Assembly: GCF_030269925.1 (NCBI RefSeq) | Contig: NC_085121.1 | Coordinates: 14,525,501-14,589,500 of the forward strand | Direction of reading: 5' to 3' | DNA: 64,000 nucleotides | DNA from: Bombyx mori | Lineage: Eukaryota; Arthropoda; Insecta; Lepidoptera; Bombycidae | In this document: piece by piece, positions 24,701 through 32,326 of the stretch | How the letters are laid out: the number at the start of each line of letters is the position of its first letter | Position numbering within the stretch: the stretch's first letter is position 1 | Position numbers and translations under genes: made by a program | Notes under the pieces: generated by a model | What the model was told of the DNA's origin: nothing | The model's input: the letters and a program-made list of their open reading frames with translations, nothing else | Database searches by the model: none

Positions 24701-25542
24701 TAAGTGTATCTTCGAGTTCTCCATCTTCAATGCTGCAAGATCGACGAAGACCATCATCTTCGGGTGACCCGACACCCGTTCATCGACCTAGAAGTGCCTC
24801 GGACGACGAGAGCAACGACGGTCTATTAGCACCATCCAATCTTACTGCTAAATCCAGAAGTTCCGAAGATGGTCTTCTTTTACCACCTCCCTGCACCTGT
24901 CCCTATTTTGGCTCAGATTCAACACCTCCTCGACGTACCACTGAAGTAATAATCGTACCTGGTGGCGATATAAACGGTTGCAATGGATTTCCAAAAAACG
25001 GTAATATGAGAGATGAACCATCCACCCCAATATTCCGACGGTCAAGTAGAGGCGCGTCATCAATGGTAACTTGGGACGAAGCGAGAAGATTTCGAAGGGG
25101 CTCTAGCTTTGGTGGCGCAAGAACAACTTTGTCCACTCCAGTGCGCAGTATTCGAACTCAGAGATCGATGCGATCTCAGCCTAACACGACTCATCAGCGG
25201 CAAACACCACGAACGCATCATTCTAGAAATTCCAGTGTAATTTCTAGAAATTCTTCTCGTCACGGGAGAATATTGCGTTTAGAGCAAAAAGCCACAAAAG
25301 TATTAGGCGTTGTTTTTTTTACGTTCGTCGTTCTCTGGGCTCCGTTTTTCATCCTTAACATGGTACCGGCTGTATGTCCCGACTGCGAAGGGAAAATCGC
25401 TCATTGGGTATTCGATTTTGCACTATGGCTAGGCTATGCGAGCTCAATGGTGAATCCAATATTTTATACGATCTTCAATAAAGTGTTCAGGCAGGCCTTC
25501 AAAAAGGTATTAAGGTGTCAATATTGTAAATACAGGAGATAG
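6548..25542 (+). CDS. 5-HT2: 5-HT2-type serotonin receptor, C-terminal half (three exons)
   Basis: Exons 6548-6746, 10700-10823 and 24657-25542 have GT/AG borders and compatible phases (1, then 2), giving 402 visible residues. The product is a class A GPCR for serotonin in the plasma membrane, coupled in this subfamily to Gq. Visible in order are the end of the second extracellular loop with its conserved Cys (GGSCQVPDP), TM5 ([12 protein letters not shown]), the start of loop 3 (LLARQRKG), a long Ser/Arg/Thr-rich third loop, TM6 ([12 protein letters not shown]), TM7 with NPIFY, and a short tail with paired cysteines (RCQYC). The block HSAASTETE in exon two is, from memory, characteristic of insect 5-HT2 receptors. 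The N-terminus and TM1-4, with the DRY motif, are not in the window. Introns of 4.0 and 13.8 kb are filled with repeats. The 5-HT2A versus 5-HT2B paralogue is not resolved. Confidence 0.9.
6822..7570. repeat. Local direct duplication (~165 bp units), first unit holds a Helitron
   Basis: The block 'agaattgatgg(g)aaaaa..gacaaaaaatagtaa' followed by 'ataactgacag.tgtagacaa' and 'ttttcaaatc.gatcagta' occurs twice, at 6822-6862 plus 7264-7385 and again at 7408-7566. The only large difference is the Helitron inserted in the first unit. Confidence 0.75.
6863..7263 (+). mobile_element. Non-autonomous Helitron (401 bp)
   Basis: Starts TCTATACTAATATTACA and ends GGGGGCCGCTAG, followed by T. The same family recurs at 14094, 44477 and 62154, with a shared 'actgaaccgatttgaaaaat' block and a GC-rich 3' end able to pair AGCGG with CCGCT. 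The second unit of the local duplication lacks it, giving an empty site. Confidence 0.8.
7571..8107. other. AT-rich intron sequence, nothing recognised
   Basis: Lies within the first visible receptor intron. Short open frames here are hydrophobic and AT-driven, without family resemblance. Confidence 0.4.
8108..8520 (+). repeat. MITE-like repeat with 17-bp inverted ends
   Basis: The left end GGAACGAAATTCCTTAT (8108-8124) is the near-perfect reverse complement of ATAAGGAACTTCGTTCC (8476-8492). A conserved extension, 'ccggtgtcccacgacaccac', follows. The internal block 'cgggaaaaaacgtccgt' is shared with copies at 15532, 33512 and 54895. No coding capacity. Confidence 0.65.
8987..9294 (+). mobile_element. 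Non-autonomous Helitron (308 bp)
   Basis: Starts TCTATATAAAACAAAGTCG after an A and ends GGTCCACTAG before a T. It has an internal direct repeat of 'ataacaaaacgcaactga'. The next ~180 bp (9297-9480, 'tatataaaaatgaatcgctg' onward) resemble the 5' end of a second Helitron of this type, without a recognisable 3' end. Confidence 0.65.
9520..9645 (+). repeat. Bm1 SINE, 3' fragment
   Basis: 'gaacttatatctcaatatgg' through 'ccaggtgggctgtgagctcg' to an A-tail. Confidence 0.85.
10046..10292 (+). repeat. Bm1 SINE, 5'-truncated
   Basis: Runs from 'aggacatcttgtgagtccgc' to 'aagcaaaaaaag'. It carries a private 'gagt' insertion in the 'actatacttgagtgagacct' block. Confidence 0.85.
10385..10590 (-). repeat. 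tRNA-derived SINE (not Bm1)
   Basis: On the minus strand a tRNA-like head with a box-B motif ('ggttcgattcc' in reverse of 10521-10540) is followed by an AT-rich body. It lacks a proper acceptor stem, so it is a SINE rather than a tRNA gene. It lies immediately upstream of the receptor exon at 10700. Confidence 0.55.
10700..10823 (+). CDS. 5-HT2: 5-HT2 receptor exon: third intracellular loop
   Basis: The acceptor is 'actctctag' before 10700 and the donor is 'gtgcgt' after 10823. The first two bases complete a Gly codon from exon one and the last two start an Arg codon completed by the next exon. It encodes [10 protein letters not shown] and then [20 protein letters not shown], a conserved serine/acid-rich loop segment. 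An open frame continues on both sides of the exon into intron sequence, which hides the true borders. Confidence 0.85.
10946..11264 (+). mobile_element. Non-autonomous Helitron (319 bp)
   Basis: Starts TCTATACATATAAATAAAAT and ends CATCGCGGGACTAG, followed by T. The 3' end has the inverted repeat CCGCGG...CCGCGG-type GC block before CTAG. The base before TC is T rather than A. It shares its family with 6200-6512. Confidence 0.7.
11492..12804 (+). mobile_element. maT-type mariner (Bmmar1-like), copy 1
   Basis: The terminal inverted repeats are CTTAGTCTGGCCATAAATAC at the left and its near reverse complement ending 'ggccagactaag' at the right. Length is 1313 bp. The TA duplication has decayed on both sides. 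It sits inside a Helitron; the sister Helitron at 2544-2966 has no mariner at the matching point. Confidence 0.85.
11635..12675 (+). pseudogene. maT mariner transposase, broken
   Basis: A DDD transposase of about 346 residues when intact. An N-terminal helix-turn-helix region ([11 protein letters not shown]...) is followed by a second DNA-binding part, then the catalytic TDE box ([11 protein letters not shown]), the second Asp in the '[10 protein letters not shown]' region (Asp replaced by Asn here; sister copies have QDSAPGHKA), and [11 protein letters not shown] with the third Asp. In intact copies the spacing between the last two acids is 37 residues, giving the DD37D signature of maT/Bmmar1. 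Breaks: a one-base deletion near 11907, an extra base near 12330, and a TAG stop near 12499 where copy 2 has Trp. No active product is expected. Confidence 0.85.
13272..13680. repeat. Two-unit tandem duplication (~214 bp period)
   Basis: 'cagtgaactcttcaaatgtg', 'catctgaggacgtatcggag', 'ccgctgaagttgggc' and 'gagcttgtgcacttca' occur in the same order in 13272-13465 and 13486-13680, with scattered substitutions. No coding or RNA identity was recognised. Confidence 0.75.
14094..14297 (+). mobile_element. Non-autonomous Helitron, internally shortened
   Basis: The 5' TCTATAGTAATAGTAATAAT and 'attataaagaggaaagattt' match the 6863/44477/62154 family. The 3' end is 'cgaagcgagggcgggtcgct' then AG, before T. 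About half the usual length. Confidence 0.65.
14490..14722 (+). mobile_element. RTE-like LINE C-terminal remnant
   Basis: The plus strand reads, across frame breaks, '[11 protein letters not shown]', '[18 protein letters not shown]' and a basic end, the usual C-terminus of RTE-type reverse transcriptases. Stops and shifts show it is dead. Confidence 0.6.
14723..15531. other. AT-rich intron sequence, nothing recognised
   Basis: No repeat family or exon was recognised in this stretch of the second visible receptor intron. Confidence 0.4.
15532..15805 (+). repeat. MITE-like repeat, right end missing
   Basis: Begins 'ggaacaaagttccttatggg' and follows the 8108 copy through 'cgggaaaaaacgtccgtaac' and 'gcgcaatacagtaactctta' to 'ttgttgcgaaac'. 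The right inverted repeat is lost. Confidence 0.6.
15822..16072 (-). repeat. Bm1 SINE with tRNA-like head
   Basis: Minus-oriented Bm1 lacking its 3' half. The head at 15990-16065 contains the box-B-like 'ggattcgaacacc' in reverse and the 'gtgcatttgtatc' region. It ends just before the Jockey fragment at 16088. Confidence 0.8.
16088..16935 (+). mobile_element. 5'-truncated Jockey LINE, nearly identical to the 37-42 kb copy
   Basis: Aligns to 41355-42200 over ~840 bp with about ten mismatches by eye (near 99 percent), including the 3' UTR and poly-A. It begins abruptly inside the reverse-transcriptase frame, as expected of incomplete target-primed reverse transcription. No clear target duplication was found. 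Confidence 0.9.
16131..16691 (+). pseudogene. Jockey ORF2 C-terminal fragment
   Basis: 186 residues in the same frame and with almost the same sequence as the last third of ORF2 at 41400-41958 ([20 protein letters not shown] onward). It lacks the endonuclease and the catalytic FADD box, so it is non-functional although still open. Confidence 0.85.
16936..17451. other. Unique stretch with a C/T-rich block
   Basis: 17165-17285 is strongly pyrimidine-rich ('ctctccctctctcc', 'ttttctctcactctcgctct'). A palindrome, GAGTAAAATTTTACTC, lies at 17298-17313. No gene was recognised. Confidence 0.4.
17452..17690 (-). repeat. Bm1 SINE, 5'-truncated
   Basis: 'attgcttagatgggtggacg' to 'cgtgcggacttgcaagaggt'. 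Minus orientation with the A-tail at the left. Confidence 0.85.
18213..18335 (+). repeat. Short SINE-like tail element (~115 bp)
   Basis: Starts 'aacggtaagcagtggcttgg' and ends '...cttacaatggcaaaaaaa'. The same unit occurs at 23799, 27470 (minus) and 28339. Its last ~70 bp are related to the 3' end of Bm1. Confidence 0.75.
18480..18600 (-). repeat. Degenerate Bm1 fragment
   Basis: 'gttacaggagtccatagaca' and 'caccgctcaccttgacac' correspond to the Bm1 tail region in reverse, with many changes. Confidence 0.45.
18625..18998. repeat. Non-autonomous repeat, family C
   Basis: The left end 'ttttgaagtgaaaacttctt' (then 'tagaatcgttgtgatttcaa') and the right end 'ggtttcacttctaccacgtg' (then 'tgaattgcacacatgtaa' and a T-run) match the ends of the element at 36141-36636, while the interiors differ. 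GAAGTGAAA and TTTCACTTC are inverted at the two ends. The interior has no recognised coding. Confidence 0.55.
19447..19819 (-). mobile_element. Solo LTR, family A, minus orientation (373 bp)
   Basis: The reverse complement of the 2051-2424 LTR over its whole length, with termini TGTTACGCGC and GCTTAACA. The 4-bp target duplication CTAT flanks it at 19443-19446 and 19820-19823. On its coding strand it has CTATAAAAGCG (reverse of 19633-19643), a plausible TATA box; the plus copy has lost this (CTATGAAAGCG). Confidence 0.85.
19824..21329. other. Intron sequence with one G+C-richer block, not identified
   Basis: 19880-20400 is richer in G+C than its surroundings and open in more than one frame (for example 20086-20388 plus). 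I see no family motif; an old mobile-element remnant is possible. The remainder is AT-rich. Confidence 0.35.
21330..21565 (-). repeat. tRNA-derived SINE
   Basis: On the minus strand a tRNA-like head with box B 'gggttcgaatcccgcc' (reverse of 21491-21506) is followed by 'ataaatgtcttttccagggt' and a body ending in 'ggttaactgtaacac'. The acceptor stem is not formed, so it is not annotated as a tRNA. Confidence 0.6.
21566..22214. other. Intron sequence, nothing recognised
   Basis: No splice-bounded frame or repeat family was recognised. Confidence 0.4.
22215..22640 (+). repeat. Bm1 SINE, nearly full length
   Basis: Has the tRNA-like head ('ggcccaaagcataagacgtc', 'gatgcaccggtgttcgaaa'), the middle block 'cacgattgacttccatggtg', the body and the tail. 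A small deletion follows box B, and the A-tail is preceded by a rearranged end. Confidence 0.85.
22680..22860 (-). repeat. Very degenerate Bm1
   Basis: 'gttgtagacatcacg' and 'actgctttgctgcagaaaca' follow the order of Bm1 tail and body in reverse at low identity. Confidence 0.4.
22861..23678. other. Intron sequence, nothing recognised
   Basis: AT-rich, with no recognised exon or repeat. Confidence 0.4.
23679..23798 (+). pseudogene. U6 snRNA copy (retro-pseudogene)
   Basis: Follows spliceosomal U6 RNA from the 5' stem (cttgcttcggcag) through 'atatactaaaattggaacga', 'agagaagattagcatggccc', 'ctgcgca.ggatgacacgca' and 'tcgtgaagcgttccaca' to a T7 run. Two features argue against function: an insertion of about 11 nt containing a second GGCAG just after the 5' stem-loop, and a C-to-T change in the invariant ACAGAGA box (ATAGAGA here). 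It is joined directly to a SINE-like tail, suggesting reverse transcription with template switching rather than a Pol III gene. Confidence 0.85.
23799..23918 (+). repeat. SINE-like tail element fused to the U6 copy
   Basis: 'aaacggtaggcagcggcttg' to 'gggcaacaaaaaaaaaa'. It starts at the same base as the free-standing copies, directly after the U6 T-run. Confidence 0.8.
23919..24656. other. Intron sequence upstream of the last receptor exon
   Basis: No repeat was recognised. It ends with the pyrimidine-rich acceptor 'ttcacttttctag' at 24644-24656. Confidence 0.45.
24657..25542 (+). CDS. 5-HT2: 5-HT2 receptor terminal exon: rest of loop 3, TM6, TM7, tail
   Basis: The first base completes the Arg codon from the previous exon, and the frame then runs 294 residues to TAG at 25540. 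About 200 residues are a Ser/Arg-rich, low-complexity third loop, with phosphorylation-type Arg-Ser stretches ([15 protein letters not shown]). TM6 has the WAPFF motif, TM7 carries NPIFYTIFN, and the tail ends in a basic, cysteine-containing stretch. The first in-frame ATG (24682) is not a real start: the frame is open and phase-matched upstream to the splice acceptor. Confidence 0.92.
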
Positions 25543-25602
25543 CAAGCGCCTTGGGAGCGCGTCCGTCCGACCTCTGATCCGGGTATTGGCGCTCTCTCAG
25601 TC

Positions 25603-25608
25603 AATAAA
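25603..25608 (+). promoter_or_regulatory. Poly-A signal of the 5-HT2 gene
   Basis: AATAAA 61 bp after the stop codon, followed by AT-rich sequence. Other AATAAA-like sites lie further on, so actual use is not proven. Confidence 0.4.
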
Positions 25609-27469
25609 AATATAAGGCCACGGTTCGCTTGAGCTGGAAGATGAGCTATACGACTCTTAGTTCTCTTATTGCGTGTAAATATGCCACAAACTGGTCTACC
25701 GTATTAATTTCAATCACTTATGTCAACCACTTTCCCTAATGTGTCGCACAAATAATAATATTTACCCACCTCCTGAACTCGTTACTATGTATGTATAAAT
25801 TATTATGTAGAACTAAAAGATTATGTGTACTATATCTAGTAATTTGAACGTAATTACGGAAAGATATAATCTAGAATAGCTTGTAAACAATGTTGTTAGC
25901 GCTATCGATTTAATTAAGGGGAAAAACGAAAGCTTTGTGCTTAGTGATTTTTATCAGAACTAATTTTAAGACTGATTTCTTTGTTAAATACTTTTAGGAA
26001 ACTGTGGTTGTTTTGTATTTCTGGTCGAACAAATACTTTTAATGTCTGAATGAATCTCACATCATTTAATTTTTAATTGACTAGTGCTGTAATTGTAGGT
26101 TAGCGTTATTGCGAATTATCAGAACTCAAATGACCATGGAGTGGGAGTGGACCGGTATTGCCTCCGTCGAACAGCTGTTCCGGCTGGCTGCTGATAAAAA
26201 TGAATATAGAAAGCTAACGGCCAACCTTCCGGATTGAAGAGGCACTGGAAGAACAAGAAGAAATGACCATAGTAATTACTGAGCTCAAAGCAGTAAATGA
26301 AATAAATTGATTAATAATGTTTGAGAAGTGAAATCATATAAGTTATCGAATTGGAACAATTTCGAACAATATATTAAAAATAAAAATTAACTTTCCATTA
26401 TTTTTTTTATATTTCTATCGCACACAATGCAAATCTACTAAAAAGTCAACTGGGTCGACCATTGCCTTCTTCTTTTTGCTTTACATTGAAGATTCACGTA
26501 AGTTAAACTTTTTTTTTATGTTTGAGAGATTACTGGTGGCCCAGTGGCCTTTCCAGTTATGATAATACTCATAATTTGGCTTACTAAAATAATTTCGTTT
26601 TCTACTTACCTCATTTCAGTATTTCATTTCCATTGCGGGCTTCGATATGGAATAATGCGTCATTTATGTATTCGATTACTCTTAAAACTACACATAGATC
26701 ACATTATTATTTATGTGTTTAATTTATATTTCAATAAACATACCATTATTTACTCTACACTTTAGTTGACTGGTAGACGATGCGTTAGAAATTAAATCCG
26801 CCAATTTAAATAAATACATTAAGTGTAATAAAAAAATAAATAATTTAACGTAATTTCAAACCTAGAGTGTATTTTAATTAACCCTTATTAATTTAATATT
26901 AAATCCTTATATCGATTAATATATTTACAGGCTGACAAAAAAGCTGAAAACACTACAGTACAGTTCTAGCGGCAGCCTTTTTATTTCCTCACAATTCAAA
27001 CTTGTAAGCCGTCCATAAGAAACTAACAAAACTTTTAATTGAAGTCAAGGAATCAGTTTAAAATGCCCCATTTCTGTTGGATAATCAGACCTTGGTCAAG
27101 TTCATTATAAATATTATACACACAGCCGCTGAATCGATAATCGTAGCTATCAGAACCATAGGAGCTATAATAATTCAATTATAATAATTGTCTTTGTACA
27201 TACACAGGACCGTCTGAAGGCTCAAAAAAATTATTAAAATAGTATGCTTGAAATACCTTTGAAGGCTTTAAGACTTTCTCAAGCAATTCACTCTTTCGCA
27301 ATAAATAATCGTAGGACTCTCAAGCTAATGAATTCACGCTTTAGTAAACAGCATTAATTCATTTTCTTACAAAGGAATAAATATTTTAAGCATTAAATCC
27401 TCTGAAATTCACATGAATATAAACACAGATGATTAGTGTTGGAAAATCTGTTGTTTCGTTTTTTAATTT
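25609..27469. other. Intergenic AT-rich sequence with small LINE scraps
   Basis: 26095-26240 contains a frame reading 'IASVEQLFRLAADKNEYRK', which looks like a LINE C-terminal scrap. 26527-26562 is a ~35-bp reverse match to the Jockey 3' end ('ttactggtggcccagtggcc'). The rest is unrecognised. Confidence 0.4.
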
Positions 27470-27595
27470 TTTTTATTACCATTGTAGGCAGACGAGCATA
27501 CGGCCACCTGACCACCTGATGGTGAGTGGTTACCGTCGCCCATGGACTTCAGCAATGCCAGGGGTAGAGCCAAGCCGCTGCCTACCATCTATCGT
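27470..27595 (-). repeat. Short SINE-like tail element, minus
   Basis: Reverse of the 18213/28339 unit: T-run, 'ccattgtaggcagacgagca', 'ggttaccgtcgcccatggac', then 'gccaagccgctgcctacc'. A small duplication 'gaccacct' is inside. Confidence 0.8.
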
Positions 27596-27689
27596 TTCAA
27601 CTAAATTAATTTAATCTCACTTGAAGTAACTGGTGGTAGGATATGACATATGCCGCTAAATAGACTTCTTGATCTGATAGTAGACGCAT

Positions 27690-27815
27690 AAAACAGTTGC
27701 TTTTGAGCTATCAGGTCTCCTTTGGATGTGCTCAGGCAGTTGTTGGCAAACCTTCTCCATCTGGCTCAGCCTTTAAGCTCGCTCATTGGCCCTTACGAAG
27801 CTGGAAGAGCTTTAC
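27690..27815 (+). mobile_element. Diverged Jockey 3' UTR fragment
   Basis: 'cttttgagctatcaggtctc' and 'ggcagttgttggcaaa' correspond, at lower identity, to the 3' UTR of the Jockey copies at 16780-16870 and 42045-42135. Confidence 0.55.
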
Positions 27816-28338
27816 TATAGATATACTTTCATCCCCAAAAAAATACCCCATTTTGGTTCTTTTGCATAAACAACTTGATTACCAAATCGGAATCATTGTT
27901 CTCTTTAAATAGGTAGAGCACTTATATTAAGGAAATTCGATATGGTAATAGTTTGAATTTAGGATAAAAAAATACAGGCTTCTATTAATCTCATAGCTAC
28001 GTACGGGTATTTGTAATGTATTTAAAATGGAGTCCTTCAGGACGAAACAACGGATTGAATGTAATCAAATTAAATCAATGTAATTTCTGTATGCTAATTT
28101 AACTAAAGTGATTATTATTTTTTAATCAATACCTAATATTCTCTTACGTAATCATAGCAGAGTTAGGTCAAAAATTACTGACATTAGAAGGTGAGTTGGT
28201 AATGTTGAAATATTAGTACATATATACTAGTGATATTCCATAATAGTATGCATACCCACGTCATGGATAATTGATAAAAAAATCGAAACTGAGCATTATT
28301 TAGTTTTTTTTTTTAAAAGTTTTATCAAAGTAAAGAAC
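27816..28338. other. AT-rich intergenic sequence, nothing recognised
   Basis: No coding or repeat identity was seen. Confidence 0.4.
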
Positions 28339-28458
28339 TTAACGGTAGGCAGCGGCTTGGCTCTGTCCCTGGCGTTGCTGAAGTCCATGGGCGACGGTAA
28401 CCACTCAACATCAGGTGGGCCGTAAGCTCCTCTGCCTACATGTGCAATAAAAAAAAGT
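28339..28458 (+). repeat. Short SINE-like tail element
   Basis: 'aacggtaggcagcggcttgg' to 'tgcaataaaaaaaag'. Same unit boundaries as at 18213 and 23799. Confidence 0.8.
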
Positions 28459-29104
28459 AATCATGATCGATAGCATATTAATAATATAAATTTTAGTAAT
28501 ATTAATGGCCAGATCTAGTCGTATGTGCCAGGGATTCTACACTCAAATAAACTTTTGCGAGTTCACAATGGTATTTTTATGTCACCCCAAAACGAAACGA
28601 GTCGCGATGGATTATGAAATATAATATTGTAGACTTGATTAGTACGTAGTTAAGTTAAAGATAAGACGCCCGTAAGTTGAATATTAGACTTTCGAAGCAC
28701 TTTTGCTTTGAAGTTACTACAATAGGTTGCTGGAATTCACGAAACTTTGAAGCAAAATTGTGAAATGAATAATACAATCCTGTGTCTAAATCATTGAGTG
28801 TATTTTAATGATCGTTTCTTAGTGGCCTGAAATCAGAACGCCCTGAACGCGGTTTGATTTGCAATACAGTCGTCAAACAAAAACTTTTATCTGTTATGCA
28901 ACATTTCAATAATACATATACATAAGCTCTGTTATAAATGAAAATGCATTTTTTTAAATGAAGTACATAATGTAATATTATTTATTTAATATATTTTATA
29001 CACACAGCTGTTAGAAGAAGCACGACAATGAGGATACAGAGTGCAAGGGCACTACTTATTAAAATTAATTAAATATTATTAAAATTTATACCTACATGTT
29101 TATT
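28459..29104. other. AT-rich intergenic sequence, nothing recognised
   Basis: No coding or repeat identity was seen. Confidence 0.4.
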
Positions 29105-30240
29105 AAAGTCTCAGCAAAAATAAAAAATAAATTTTATTCGAAATGGCCACTATGGTATTTTATCTGTTTGGCCACGAATCTATGGATTTATGAACCGTTT
29201 CCAAGGGAAATTTCGCCACTACTTGCTCCAAAGATTTTTTAAGAGACTCAATGTCGCCGTATCGCTTAGAGCAGACCTGTCTTCTAAAACTGACCATAAT
29301 TTGAAGTCTAAAGGGTTGAAGTCTGGGCCAGTCTTTAGCGCTTATAAAGTCCGAAATGTTGGTTTCAAACCAGGCTTGGGTAGTTCGTGCCTTGTGACCA
29401 GATGCAGAGTCCTGCTGAAAAGTCTACGGTATATTTTTAAAAAGTGTATTGCTGAGAGGTTTCGCAATATGATCCAAGATTGTATCTTGATACACCTTGG
29501 CTGAAGTTTTCACTGCTTTTTCACAAAATTGTAGTTCTGTGACTCCTTGATAAAACACATCCCACCAAGCCATCACTGACGCAAGATGATGACCACGTTG
29601 TACCTTTCCGACCACTTGAGCAACTTCTTTAGAGCTGTGAGTGTACACTTCATCATTTGGCTTATTGTAGTGTTCTTCAATCGTGAACATTTTTTCATCG
29701 GTAAAGAGGATATTTCTGTGCCTTTCACCTGCGTATCGCGACAGAAGGCGTTTTGATCGATCCACTCTCTTTAATTATAAAGATTGATTTAGGACATGTC
29801 CTGTATATTGACGACAAGCACCGAGTTTCCAGTCTTGCTTTATAATACGTGACAGAGTCCTAGCGGAATTCTTCATTTCTCGTGATAAGATTTTTTGCTT
29901 CCTAATGGGTTTTCGACGAATTCTGGCTTTAACAGCATTAACAGCCTTTGTAGCTCTAACAGCGCGCGACCGCCCCGATCTTTTCTGGTCTTCGATAGAC
30001 GAAGTGTTGTTGTATCTGTTGATAGTACGGTATACGAACGGCTGATACCAAGCTTTTAAAGTGTCTGGAATATGGCCGATAGCTCCATACACACCTTGTG
30101 CAAGGCGATCACTTCAAATGTGAAATGGCGCAAAATCGAAAGAAGTTTTAAAATAATATTATACGTGTTCCAAATTCAAAATAATTAAAAAGTTTAAAAA
30201 AAGAAAAGTTTCTATGTAACAGTATTTATAGCCAGACTAG
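29105..30240 (-). pseudogene. Old maT-type mariner with broken transposase
   Basis: The right end 'tatttatagccagactag' (to 30240) is the diverged inverted repeat of the Bmmar1-like family; the left repeat is not visible. Minus-strand frames 30118-29775 and 29765-29165 encode a related but clearly diverged transposase: YRTINRYNNTSS, RKQKILSREMKNSARTLSRI, LFTDEKMFTIEEHYN (first Asp), FQQDSASGHKARTTQAWFET (second Asp), and a decayed third motif. A frameshift separates the two frames near 29770 and more lie downstream. It differs from the other three copies far more than they differ from each other, so it is an older or separate lineage. Confidence 0.8.
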
Positions 30241-30244
30241 TTAT

Positions 30245-30617
30245 ATTCGATAAAAAGGTTTCGTCAAGTAATCTTCATACTTTTTTATGTTTTAAATAAA
30301 ACACTATGTAAATTACTATAACATAATGTATAATATATGCCCTGTATCTTTTCTGTAAAGTGTAAATATAAAAATAAATGTAAGTTAAATGTAAAGTTGC
30401 AAAAGTAGCTACTTATCGTGCACCATCAGTCCTGTTTTAATGTGAACTTTGTGAACGTAAATCTAATAAATCATTGTATTGATAGTAAACCTGTGAATTA
30501 TGTAAATCTTATTAGTTATACACTATATTAATAACGTGCTGATTTTGTTGTATCTATATTAAGATTTTAAAGGCGAGAGTTTGTTTGTTTGAATATTTCT
30601 TACGCATGACATACAAT
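30245..30617. other. AT-rich intergenic sequence, nothing recognised
   Basis: No coding or repeat identity was seen. Confidence 0.4.
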
Positions 30618-30842
30618 GTCTCAGACGGACGGACGAGCTCACAGCTCACCTGGTGTTAAGTGGTTATAGGAGCCCATAGACATCCACAACGTAAATGCCG
30701 CCACTCACCTTGAGATATGAGTTCTAAGGTCTCAGTATAGTTACAACGGCTGCCCCACCCTTCAAACCGAAACGCATTGATGCTTCACGGTAGAAATAGG
30801 CGAGGGGTGGTGGTACCTACCCGACAAGAAGTCCTACCATCA
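30618..30842 (-). repeat. Bm1 SINE, 3' part
   Basis: 'gacgagctcacagctcacct' to 'gtacctacccgacaagaagt' in reverse orientation. Head-to-head with the next Bm1, separated by a (CCA)n run. Confidence 0.8.
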
Positions 30843-30874
30843 GTCCACCACCACCACCAATTGTAATCGGTCGT

Positions 30875-31178
30875 TTGAAGTCGTTGTGGTCTAAGGGATA
30901 AGACGTCCGGTGTTATCATATTGAGGCGGGTACCAATTTTTCTAATGAAATCGCCACTTGACATATTTCCACGAATTACCTCCACGGCGAACGAAAAAAA
31001 CCCGTATAGTAAAAATCAAACCCGCAGTGTATGTAATTTGCGTAATTAGTATACAGTCGAAATAATTGACCTCAAGTTTCAAGGTGAGTAGCAGCATTGA
31101 CGTTGCGATATCTATGGGTTCCAGTAACCACATTGTACCAGGTAAACCGTGAACTGATTCACTGGTCTACGCAATGAA
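30875..31178 (+). repeat. Bm1 SINE with internal deletion; holds the left end of the duplication
   Basis: tRNA-like head ('gtcgttgtggtctaagggat', 'agacgtccggtgtt'), middle block and 'tgcgtaattagt', then a jump to the tail ('tcaaggtgagtagcagcatt', 'tatgggttccagtaaccaca'). Homology to unit 2 begins inside this tail at about 31088. Confidence 0.75.
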
Positions 31179-32145
31179 AAACAAAATGATCTTGTACAAG
31201 ACTATCGTAATGCGGAATTTCAATTTAGATTCTGTACAAACAAACATTTCGTACATTTTTCCTACAAAATTAACATTTCAATAATTCTTAGAACGTAGTT
31301 TCAAATCAACTACAAAATTGAACGTAACTATTCACTTCAGTGTATATAAGCAATCGGCCTCTTAAATTTGAACTTTTTTTTTGTTGGGAATTGTAACTAT
31401 TGAAAATACTTAGATTTCTTTTATTTTGTGTGTATCTTGAATGTAATCAAAAACCTACTGATGCAATTGTACATAAATATGAGTGTAACAATGTAATCTT
31501 AAAACTAATTAATCTTATAATACTGTATAAACCTAAAATCCTATTATTGTTTCTGTTTGTTGTTCGATGTAAATATTATTATGGTTTCAGATAATAAAGC
31601 GATTTAATCGTCAATTTTGTTTTGTTTTTTTTTTCGCCTTTTCACCTAAAAATACGTGTAAATACTGTCATTATACACTTCATACAATTCATTGTACAAG
31701 TTCCTTACCTGTGACTAAGTTACATTTTTTTAAAATTAAAATAACTCTATAGGTATAAATTCACCTGCTAATTTCTCAATGATCGTGTTAGCGTGGATTT
31801 CAACTAAAGATAACAAATAAACAAAACAATTCAAACAGTAAAGTTAGCGCTTTAACTAAAAACCTCCTCTTTAACTAATTTTTGGCAAAAAAAACACTGC
31901 TCAATCGATGAAAAAGCCTTTCATCTCCGTGACGTCAGTACCCGCCACCTGTGAAGTCTTAAGTATGATTAGGAGTTTGAACTGACTTCATAAAATATGA
32001 ATGTTTTTATTGGTATAAACAAGTTGATTATATAGCTTACTCGATGCTTAGGGGTTACTGGGGTTATCAGAAATAAATTTGATGAAGCAATAAGTTTGAA
32101 ATATTAATTATCGGATGCATTACAAAAGTAGTCGCAGAAAGCAGA
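31179..32145. other. Unit 1 upstream region, AT-rich
   Basis: Shared with 50668-52110 of unit 2 apart from a ~0.5 kb indel. AATAAA occurs at about 31592 in a conserved context that could be the 3' end of an unseen transcript. No coding was recognised. Confidence 0.4.
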
Positions 32146-32326
32146 AGCAGAAGTCGTCGTGGCCTAACGGATAAGACGTCCGATGCATTCGTGTCGAACG
32201 ATGCACCATTTTTCGAATCCCGCAGGCGGATACCAATTTTTCTAATGAAATACGTACTTAACAAATGTTCATGATTGACTTCCACGGTGAAGGAATAACA
32301 TCGTATAATAAAATCAAACCCGCTGA
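32146..32326 (+). repeat. Bm1 SINE head fragment
   Basis: 'gtcgtcgtggcctaacggat' head and 'catgattgacttccacggtg' middle, cut off at 'aaatcaaacccgc' where the mariner remnant begins. Unit 2 retains a longer version at 52110. Confidence 0.85.
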
